A stretch of 64,000 nucleotides of DNA from CAVTYH01 sp963773875 (lineage in GTDB: Bacteria; Planctomycetota; Planctomycetia; Pirellulales; JADZDJ01), in NCBI GenBank assembly GCA_963773875.1, contig CAVZCV010000013.1, positions 1 through 64,000 on the forward strand, given 5' to 3'. The stretch's first letter is position 1. Each line of letters opens with the position of its first letter. This document shows positions 1-7,034 of the stretch, piece by piece. The position numbers and the translations under genes are program-made. The notes under the pieces were generated by a model that had not been told where the DNA came from, ran no database searches, and saw only the letters and a program-made list of their open reading frames with translations.

Positions 1-16
1 AGCGGAGACGCAAGTG

Positions 17-166
17 TCAACAGTCGGGATCGATGGGCGTCGTAGTCCGATGTCCGCCTTTTTGCAATTTATTGATCGTGCGATATGAAAACCAGGACAT
101 TGCGCCAAGGACGGCGACAAGGGCAATTAACAAAATCGACGGCTGATCGATTAAAATGCAGTGCAT
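17..166 (-). CDS. small single-pass membrane protein (hypothetical)
   Basis: A 49-codon frame from ATG to TGA. It has one hydrophobic segment (about residues 9-24, rich in I, L, V and A) followed by a basic stretch (RTINKLQKGGHR), which would favour a cytoplasmic C-terminus. No family is recognised. The start codon overlaps the divergent fragment beginning at 165, so both are unlikely to be expressed. No strong ribosome binding site is visible. It could be a chance frame; the clean transmembrane pattern is the only support. Confidence 0.28.
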   Translation of the reverse strand: MHCILIDQPSILLIALVAVLGAMSWFSYRTINKLQKGGHRTTTPIDPDC

Positions 167-392
167 GAAACTACCACGGTTCAGCCTGCGCACATTATTC
201 GTTCTAATCAGCTGTCTCGGTGTTTGGATGGCTTTCGAGGTTCACCATGTGCAAGTACGTAAAGATTGGCTGGCGCATCGAATCTGCATCCATGCGTCAT
301 CAGACCGTGCTTGGTCTAATCGCATTTCTCGCGATGATGCTGTTAATTCCCGCCACGACACCAGCGTCGATCAATTGGAATGTCAGCATTAA
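165..392 (+). pseudogene. truncated planctomycete 'RFSLRTL' membrane-anchor fragment
   Basis: The frame opens with KLPRFSLRTLFVLISCLGVW, then a short charged segment (VHHVQVRKDW). This is the N-terminal membrane anchor that begins many planctomycete hypothetical and LRR proteins. After about residue 35 the resemblance stops and the frame runs on antisense-like into the metalloprotease gene, which starts inside it at 247. The likely reading is a remnant of an anchor domain whose body was lost or replaced. It could alternatively be a genuine short protein. Confidence 0.4.
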
Positions 393-1419
393 CGATCCCG
401 GCTTGGCGTATCAGCCCTACTACGCTCCCATCGAGTCCAATCTCTCGGCTGCGCTAAACGAATGGTCGAGTCATCTGGTCAGCAACACGCCGAGCAGCAT
501 CGAGATAGAAATCGGTTTTTCGAGCAGTGTCAATCGCTCGACCGGATACAGTGCTACGTCGGTGTACACGAACACGCTCAATGGCGTAAATATTTATGAA
601 CAAGGTGTGGCCAGTGAGATTCGTACGGGCATTGACCCCAACGGCGCCACACGTGATCTCTATCTCCAATTCGAACCCAGCTATCTAACCGGTGAATTGT
701 GGTTTGATCCCAATCCAGCGACGCGGACCACACCGGTGCCCGCCAACAGAACCGACGCGTATTCGGTGATCCTACATGAACTGACCCACGCGTTCGGGTT
801 CAATGGTTGGCGAGGCGGAACGTCGGGTGCCATCCCTGGCCCACCTGCGTACGAGTCGACATTCGACCGCTGGGAAACGTTCGACGGAACCAATCTCTTC
901 TTTACCGGACCCGCGGCCGAGGCGCTGTATGGCGGGCCCGTGCCCATCACCTTTGGGAACAACTGGCATCTCGGCAACTCTTTGCCTCGGCCTGGCGCCG
1001 ATCTGATTCCCGACCTGATGAACGGTGTCGTTTTCAATCGCGGAACACGCTACGACATCTCCCCCCTGGACCTCGCGATCTTGTCGGACAGCGGAGTCGC
1101 CGTGTCGATGACCCCGTTTTTGCGCGGCGACTGGAACCGCGATGGCGTGGTGACCCCTACTGACATTCCAGCGATGCTCACCGCACTTTCCGATTCAAGC
1201 GCCTACGCCTCGACGAACTCGTTGACGCCCACGCAGCTGGCCGCCATCGGCGACTTCGACAATTCGGGCAGCGTCACCAATCGCGACATCCAAGGCCTGC
1301 TCGATCTGGTCATCAGTCAGGGCGGCGGCGCGGCGACTGCGGTGCCGGAGCCGGCATCATTGGCTTTGATTGCGTTGGGGGCCTTGAGCGTGTTGGCTCT
1401 GCGTCATCGCATTTGCTGA
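247..1419 (+). CDS. exported zinc metalloprotease with dockerin-like repeat and PEP-CTERM signal
   Basis: A protein of about 390 aa. The start at 247 is chosen because GAGG lies 6 nt upstream; an alternative ATG at 292 begins right at the hydrophobic signal segment (LGLIAFLAMMLLIPA). The zinc site HELTHAFGFNG (about residues 177-187) matches the HExxHxxGxxG metzincin-like motif, so this is probably an extracellular peptidase. Near the C-terminus come two Ca-binding dockerin-like loops (GDWNRDGVVTPTDI and GDFDNSGSVTNRDI), then VPEPASLALIALG plus a basic tail. That tail is a PEP-CTERM sorting signal recognised by exosortase. The DNA of the second loop is nearly identical to the same region in the gene ending at 6226. 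The substrate is unknown. Confidence 0.88.
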   Translation: MCKYVKIGWRIESASMRHQTVLGLIAFLAMMLLIPATTPASINWNVSINDPGLAYQPYYAPIESNLSAALNEWSSHLVSNTPSSIEIEIGFSSSVNRSTGYSATSVYTNTLNGVNIYEQGVASEIRTGIDPNGATRDLYLQFEPSYLTGELWFDPNPATRTTPVPANRTDAYSVILHELTHAFGFNGWRGGTSGAIPGPPAYESTFDRWETFDGTNLFFTGPAAEALYGGPVPITFGNNWHLGNSLPRPGADLIPDLMNGVVFNRGTRYDISPLDLAILSDSGVAVSMTPFLRGDWNRDGVVTPTDIPAMLTALSDSSAYASTNSLTPTQLAAIGDFDNSGSVTNRDIQGLLDLVISQGGGAATAVPEPASLALIALGALSVLALRHRIC

Positions 1420-1573
1420 TTCAGAAAACGGCCGCTGGATTGTGCCGGGACGCGGCGCACATGGCCCGTTACCGCAAATTCAAACTTCCCACACGCCAGT
1501 AAAAAGTTGTCGCCGAAAACGGGAGCTCGTGCCGAGACAATCTTGGCAAGGCACGCCGTGCTTCTGCCAACAG

Positions 1574-1828
1574 CTAAGATTTGTCGTCGCTGCGTGCGCC
1601 GATAGACGTCACTTGTGTCCAAAACGTCTTTTGCATTTCCAGCCAACGATCCATCCCCATTGGGAACCACGCTTTAATCATCTCGGCCGGCTGTAATGCG
1701 GTCACATTCGCCATCATCCGTTCCTGCAACTCCTTGAGCATTGCCTCCTGCATCGGCGCCACGTCCGGCAGACCCATGTACTGTCGTGCTTCCGCGGGTG
1801 TACAGTCGATGTTGATCGTAATCTTCAT
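1574..1828 (-). CDS. conserved small protein, DUF6489-like
   Basis: About 84 aa starting MKITINIDCTPAEARQYMGL, with a clear AGGAG ribosome binding site 8 nt upstream, which decides the start over the longer frame. The opening 'INIDCTPAEAR..GLPDV.P.QEAM...LQ.RM' followed by a tryptophan-containing helix matches a small family I recall as DUF6489, found in proteobacteria and planctomycetes; the number is from memory. It is predicted soluble and helical, function unknown. It converges with the metalloprotease gene, leaving about 150 nt between them. Confidence 0.75.
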   Translation of the reverse strand: MKITINIDCTPAEARQYMGLPDVAPMQEAMLKELQERMMANVTALQPAEMIKAWFPMGMDRWLEMQKTFWTQVTSIGARSDDKS

Positions 1829-2152
1829 GAGATGGCTCCTCGCGATGCCCGCCGTTTTCTGGAGTCGAATATAAGCCGTTCGCTTGTTGCGGAGCAAGCT
1901 GCTGTGCCATTGGCAACGCGGATCGACGATCAGAAAAGAAAGTCAAAAATTCCCGCAAATTCGGTTAGAGCCATTTTGAGGCAATTAAGTAATTCACCCA
2001 AATGTGGCACGAGATCGCGAGGCGGCATGGCTGGCGACGTATCCACGGCCTCAGGAACTTCAGGAACCACTGCATCGGGCGCCGGAGCCGAGACCTGACC
2101 ATCGCACAGGCGGAAGCGCTGTACGATTAGCCACGGCCGATGGTCCATTATT

Positions 2153-2570
2153 TTGGGGAGCATCTCAAACGAATGGCACAAGAACTACGATGCCATCCAG
2201 GCCATCCGCATGGCACGCGCGAAACCTGCCGACAAAAATGTACCCGATCCACAAAAAGCAATTTGGCTCTGTTGGCTGTTTCATGTGGTGGGAGACATTC
2301 ATCAGCCGCTGCATTCCGGCGCGCTGTTCTCGCCAAACTTATTTCCGACCGGGGATCGTGGCCAACGATCCATTGCGAACTTTCACGATGAACTCTTTGG
2401 CCTTTAGGCCGACCTCGAGTATTCGTTTGTGCGCCACGAGTTCCCGAACCATCGAGCGTCACGCTATTGGCTCTCGGCGCGATCGGTCTGTTCTTTGCTC
2501 GCAGCCGGATTGCTAAATAGCGGGTGGCAATTGCCTCCTGCAATGACCTCCGCCCACTGGTGGAATAAGC
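2153..2570 (+). pseudogene. S1/P1-type nuclease relic
   Basis: The frame contains WLCWLFHVVGDIHQPLHSGA and then FPTGDRG, the zinc-binding core of S1/P1 nucleases (His-x2-Gly-Asp-x-His-Gln-Pro-Leu-His). After an in-frame stop at 2405-2407 the same frame still reads family-like sequence (LEYSFVRHEFPNH, then RSVCSLLAAGLLNSGW), matching the C-terminal helices. The N-terminal half, with Trp1 and the first His ligands, is missing or scrambled. Intact enzymes of this family are exported, roughly 260-350 aa, zinc-dependent and cleave single-stranded nucleic acid. This copy is decayed. Confidence 0.6.
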
Positions 2571-2660
2571 AAATTCGCGGCCGGCTCTTCAATCCGCCGC
2601 TGCCGTCAAGTTTGGTTCACCTCCCGCAATGAACACCGCCGCCAGCGACATTTGCTATTG

Positions 2661-2711
2661 CCCGCCGCGTGGGGCCGGTCACATGGATAGGTGATACTGC
2701 GGCGGGTTTTT
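2661..2711 (+). terminator. possible Rho-independent terminator
   Basis: An 8-bp perfect stem (CCCGCCGC at 2661-2668 with GCGGCGGG at 2699-2706) is followed by TTTTT. The 30-nt loop is long for a classical terminator. It lies downstream of the nuclease relic. Confidence 0.35.
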
Positions 2712-2754
2712 CAGGCGGGCTAATTCCCTGTATCAGGTTCCCGTTGGTCTACAA

Positions 2755-2904
2755 TCACGTCGGCCCGTCGCGAGTCCAAGTAACGCACGGCACCTCCCCT
2801 ATGCACAACTGCAGCGTGAGATATCGGTCGAGGACGAAGATCGCGCGTGACGCCGCCACGACGGCCAGCCAGAGCAAATCGCGGATGGTAAAACGGAGAC
2901 GCAT
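2755..2904 (-). CDS. short planctomycete 'RFTIRDLLWL' membrane-anchor protein
   Basis: A 49-aa frame starting MRLRFTIRDLLWLAVVAA, the membrane-anchor opening shared by many planctomycete small proteins, in which a WWxDR-type motif and a coiled coil normally follow. Here the helix is cut short (ASRAIFVLDR) and the frame ends soon after, so this is probably a truncated or frameshifted member. No strong ribosome binding site is visible. Confidence 0.4.
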   Translation of the reverse strand: MRLRFTIRDLLWLAVVAASRAIFVLDRYLTLQLCIGEVPCVTWTRDGPT

Positions 2905-2990
2905 CGATTATTCCGCAAGTTCGATACGGTGGTAAAAATGTGACGCGCTGCCGTGAATGCAATCTCGATCACCTTTACAATTCATGCGTC

Positions 2991-3191
2991 TCATCCCTTC
3001 GTATTCCGAATCCACCAAATCACCACGACAACGCCGATCGGCCAAAAGATGCAGAGTAAGACGGCAACTTCATCCTCGAAGTGGCGGGCCAATTCGTGCT
3101 CGCGAGTTTTGCGACTCCACACGAAGTAGATGGCGTAGAGTACAAGCCCGATCGCCATGTAGGCAAGCAGGATGCTGAGGATTGGTGACAT
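2991..3191 (-). CDS. small two-helix membrane protein
   Basis: A 66-aa protein with two predicted transmembrane helices: about residues 4-24 (ILLAYMAIGLVLYAIYFVW) and about 43-60 (AVLLCIFWPIGVVVVIWWI). The connecting loop is charged (SRKTREHELARHFEDE). A GAGGGG ribosome binding site lies about 9 nt upstream of the ATG. No family is recognised, and no neighbour suggests a role. Confidence 0.55.
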   Translation of the reverse strand: MSPILSILLAYMAIGLVLYAIYFVWSRKTREHELARHFEDEVAVLLCIFWPIGVVVVIWWIRNTKG

Positions 3192-3700
3192 GTCGGATTA
3201 CCCCTCGTGCTGCCGCAGATTCAACTGCACGATCACCGGAACTGGCCGGAAGAAACGATCAGCGCCCTGTCGGAAAATCCGTACTGATTTCCAGGCTAAC
3301 ACTACAAGGCGGACACATGAGATCAAATTTGGCCTCCTGAAATCATTTTCGATTGAGGTGCATCAACAATCCACCGAATTAGACTCAGGCAACGCGCGTA
3401 TCAAAACTCATCCGATTCACGGCACAGCCTCAGCATTCCAAAAACTCGTCTCGCCGTGCTGTCTGGCACACTCCCGCATTTTGGCCACGGAAATAACTCG
3501 ACATCCGAATATTTCAATTTATGCTCTCAAGACCTGAATTAACGCAATTGGGGCGAGGTAGGACACACGGCAGCTTGGCCCGCTCCCAAATCCAGCACCA
3601 CCGTCCGCAGTTGGTTGTGCTGCCCGGAAGTGACTCATATACTGCGCGGGGGCACAATCTGCCGGAGTCGGTCTTCGGTTCGCACTGAACTGGAGCACTC
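3192..3700. other. gene-free stretch
   Basis: No frame here looks like a protein family and I see no RNA gene. The last 60 nt presumably hold the promoter and leader of the gene starting at 3701. Confidence 0.5.
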
Positions 3701-6226
3701 ATGCTGGATTTGGCTGGCAGCTCTCGAAGCGGTATTCGCCGGCGGATATCGGCGCTGGTGATGGCCGCTATTCTGTTTCCGCAGGGCGCCGCTGCTTTCG
3801 CCGCCTCCAATTGGGCGTCCGGCAGCAACGGCAACTTTAGCGATCCAACCAAATGGACTGCCGGCGTACCGGGCAGCGCCGACACGGCGATCTTTTCGCT
3901 CGGCGCGGGGGTCACGTACTCGGTCGGTTTTCCGGGCGGGACCTTTATCCAGCCCGTCAATTACGCTACCGACCGGCTGCTCGTCGGCTCCAACACGGTC
4001 AGCATTTTCAACCCATTTTCGATCACGCATCCCCAGCTGGCCAGCTATACGGTGAACAATGCCGCTACTTCCGACGCGGGCCGGGGAATACTCATTGCCG
4101 TCGGGTCAAGCGACACAGCGGCCGTATTGAACACGTCGTTGGTTAGCCTAAGCTGCGGTGCAGCCACGATCGGCGACGCCAATCTTTCCAATGGAACTTT
4201 GAACGTCAGCGGCGGATCATTCAACGTCACTGGATCGAGCACCACCGACGACGAGCTAATTATCGGCAATCATGGGACGGGCGCGCTGAATATCACGAAC
4301 GGTGCGACGGTTAATGTTAGCGGCGCCAACGGCGATTCGATCTTGGGAAAAAACGCAGGTACGGGGATGGCCACGATCACGGGCGCTGGCTCCACCTTCA
4401 ATGCCGGAAGTACTTTGTACGTTGGTTTTAATGGCACTGGCACGTTAAACGTGAGCGGCGGAGGGCAGGTGAATAGCGGCACTGGCTACGTGCGTGTATC
4501 TGGCGTTGGCACCGCAACAATTGACGGCGCGGGCTCCAAATGGACCAATAGCGGCGATTTGAATGTCAGCGCCACGCTGAACATTATCAATGGCGGGCAA
4601 GTTAGCAATGCCAACGGCTACCTGAGTGATGCCACAGCCAACATCGTCGGTGCCGGCTCGAAATGGTTCCAAAGCGGCAATCTCAATATCGGCCAGGCCG
4701 GCAATGCCTCGCTCTACATCACCGATGGCGCGCAGGTCAGTGACGCCGCCGCTAATGTCGGCATTCAGTCCGGTTTCGGCCTCGGCACCGTAGCCGTCGA
4801 GGGCGCCGGTTCAACGTGGGCCAACAGTGGCATGTTGAATATCGGCGAGACCGCTGTGGGATCATTGCGAATCACACTTGGCGGACAAGTGACAAGCGCC
4901 GGTGGAAATATTGGTCACATGGCGGGCTCGGCTGGCACCGTGGCCGTGGACGGGACAGGATCAGCGTGGATCAACAGCGGAACAATAAATGTGGGCGGCG
5001 CGGGTGGGTCACTGCAAATCACGCACGGCGGGCGAGTCACCGGCATCGATGGCGTCATTGGCGCCGGCACCGTCACAATCGACGGCAGTGGTTCAAAATG
5101 GATATGTACCGCCACCCTGAGTGTCGGTGACGGTGCACTGGGCACGCTCAGCACGCTCAACATCTTTGCTGGCGCTCAAATGAGCAACGCCGGCGGCCAA
5201 ATTGGATACGCCCCGCACTCCCTTGGGTCGGTCACCGTCGATGGTGTCGGTTCCATCTGGACGAACAGCGGCACTCTCGACATTGGCGGAAGCGGCGGCA
5301 ACGGTATGCTGAACATTACCGGCGGCGGCCAAGTCAACAGCGCTGGCGATGCCCACATGGCAATCGGCAACTCCTCAACGGGGTCAGTAACCGTCGATGG
5401 CACCGGATCAACTTGGTCCGTGGGCGGCAATCTAATCGTCAACGACACCGGCAGTACTGAGACTTCCCCGACGCTAACCGTGCGCAACGGCGGAGTGATC
5501 TCTGTGGGAGGTACAAATGGTGTTGAGCTCTTTTTTTCGACGGGAACGCTCAAAGGCAATGGAACAATCGCTGGCAACGTTTTTAACGGAGGCGTCGTCG
5601 CCCCCGGATCTGCTGTGGGCGCCCTGCATGTTAACGGCAATTACACCCAAGCCACCTTTGGCCAACTGCTGATTGAGTTGGCCGGCACCACGCCCGGTAC
5701 GCAGTACGACCAATTGCTGGTCTCGGGCACAGTCGCGCTGGGCGGCACGCTGCAGGTTTCCTTGATGAATGGCTTCACGCCAATCATCGGGAACGCCTTT
5801 GACATTCTGGATTGGGGCAGCCTAGGCGGGGCGTTTGCGACGCTCCAGCTTCCCGCGCTCGGCAGTCCACTTGTCTGGGACACATCCAAGCTATATATCA
5901 CCGGAGTGCTGGCCGTAAGCGGTCCGACCGTGCTGGGTGATTTCAATCGCGACGGTCGCGTGACTGCGGCCGATATTCCGGCCATGCTGTCGGCTCTCAC
6001 CGATTTGAACTCGTACGCAGTAACCAATTCGCTAAGCCCAACGCAATTGGCTTCAATTGGCGACTTCGACAATTCGGGCAGCGTCACCAATCGCGACATC
6101 CAAGGGCTACTCGATCTGGTCATCAGTCAGGGCGGCGGCACAACGGACAGCGTGCCGGAGCCATCGACGCTCTGTCTTTTGATCATCGGCGCAGGGGCCA
6201 TGATCGTCCGTCGTCGTCGCAAGTAA
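3701..6226 (+). CDS. exported beta-solenoid repeat protein with dockerin-like pair and PEP-CTERM signal
   Basis: An 841-aa protein. GGAG lies 6 nt before the ATG; residues 1-33 form a signal peptide with an unusually basic n-region (SGIRRRISALVMAAILF). Residues about 60-600 consist of degenerate units built on 'V.G.GS.W.NSG.L.IG..G.G.L.I..GG.V', the autotransporter-like repeat associated with PEP-CTERM proteins, expected to form a beta-helix stalk or sheet. A conserved 'L.V.G...LGGTL.V' block follows, as in autotransporter passenger ends. The tail has two Ca-binding loops (GDFNRDGRVTAADI, GDFDNSGSVTNRDI) and VPEPSTLCLLIIGAG plus RRRR, a PEP-CTERM signal. It is probably a cell-surface or extracellular structural or adhesion protein; no catalytic residues are evident. 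Confidence 0.9.
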   Translation: MLDLAGSSRSGIRRRISALVMAAILFPQGAAAFAASNWASGSNGNFSDPTKWTAGVPGSADTAIFSLGAGVTYSVGFPGGTFIQPVNYATDRLLVGSNTVSIFNPFSITHPQLASYTVNNAATSDAGRGILIAVGSSDTAAVLNTSLVSLSCGAATIGDANLSNGTLNVSGGSFNVTGSSTTDDELIIGNHGTGALNITNGATVNVSGANGDSILGKNAGTGMATITGAGSTFNAGSTLYVGFNGTGTLNVSGGGQVNSGTGYVRVSGVGTATIDGAGSKWTNSGDLNVSATLNIINGGQVSNANGYLSDATANIVGAGSKWFQSGNLNIGQAGNASLYITDGAQVSDAAANVGIQSGFGLGTVAVEGAGSTWANSGMLNIGETAVGSLRITLGGQVTSAGGNIGHMAGSAGTVAVDGTGSAWINSGTINVGGAGGSLQITHGGRVTGIDGVIGAGTVTIDGSGSKWICTATLSVGDGALGTLSTLNIFAGAQMSNAGGQIGYAPHSLGSVTVDGVGSIWTNSGTLDIGGSGGNGMLNITGGGQVNSAGDAHMAIGNSSTGSVTVDGTGSTWSVGGNLIVNDTGSTETSPTLTVRNGGVISVGGTNGVELFFSTGTLKGNGTIAGNVFNGGVVAPGSAVGALHVNGNYTQATFGQLLIELAGTTPGTQYDQLLVSGTVALGGTLQVSLMNGFTPIIGNAFDILDWGSLGGAFATLQLPALGSPLVWDTSKLYITGVLAVSGPTVLGDFNRDGRVTAADIPAMLSALTDLNSYAVTNSLSPTQLASIGDFDNSGSVTNRDIQGLLDLVISQGGGTTDSVPEPSTLCLLIIGAGAMIVRRRRK

Positions 6227-7034
6227 TTGTGCTTTGCAGCGGCAGTGCACCAGCCGCGATGGTTTGCAACCGATTGCAAATGTTTGTATTGCTTCGCATA
6301 GGCATGCAAACCAAGCATGCACATGGTTCATACAGGAAATCCTGGTAGTAGCGCTCACGGTGCTGCCTGCTCCGCCACCATCGCGCAGCGGCCCTGGCGA
6401 CGCACGTTGCCGCGAGTCAAGGCAACTCGGACGCGTGCCTCCTGCGAGATTCTGATGCGATCGTGGCGACATCCGCGGCTCTAGTTCGAGGTCGCTCGCT
6501 TAACAACTGGGGTGACCGTGCCCGAACCGAGCACTGCGATCATGGCAAAGCTGGTCTTGGAGTTCCTCGTCAGTGGGAGATCGGCATTAGGCGGTGCGCA
6601 TCAGCCCTCCGCTTGCGCTTCGCCAGCGAGATCAGTTGCGGTGATCGAGACGCGAACTTGCATTTACCGGACCGACGTGCTTGTTGGCATTGCGGCGGCA
6701 TTGGCGCTGATGCGACTTCGTTCTGTTACGAGGAGGCCGATTTCTTCAGCTTCTTCATCGCCGTTCGCCACCAGCGGTCAATAGCGAATGCCTCAGCGAT
6801 CAATTATTGCCAACTGCTCGTGACTGTTTTGCCGGTGTCATTAACTTGATTGTTCCGACTCTCCCGTCAAATCACCGATCTACGCAGCTTCGTTCCATCC
6901 ACTCGTCTGTACGGCGCTTCAAAAAAATATCCGCTTCCGGCGCTAGATTTAGTGAACAACGTCAGTAGTAACTCTTAGAAGGGCCGCGGAAACCGGTCCG
7001 AGTCATCCTATCCGCAGAGAAGAAGAGGCATTAC
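6227..7034. other. gene-poor stretch before the RTX gene
   Basis: No intact gene is supported. The only recognisable element is the PEP-CTERM tail relic listed separately. The segment just before 7035 has a purine-rich leader (AAGAAGAGG) acting as ribosome binding site for the next gene. Confidence 0.45.
6485..6580 (+). pseudogene. PEP-CTERM tail relic
   Basis: After a stop at 6482-6484 the frame reads GVTVPEPSTAIMAKLVLEFL, which carries the Val-Pro-Glu-Pro motif and the start of a hydrophobic stretch. The helix is then interrupted by charged residues and no protein body precedes it. It is best explained as the decayed C-terminus of a former PEP-CTERM protein. Confidence 0.35.
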
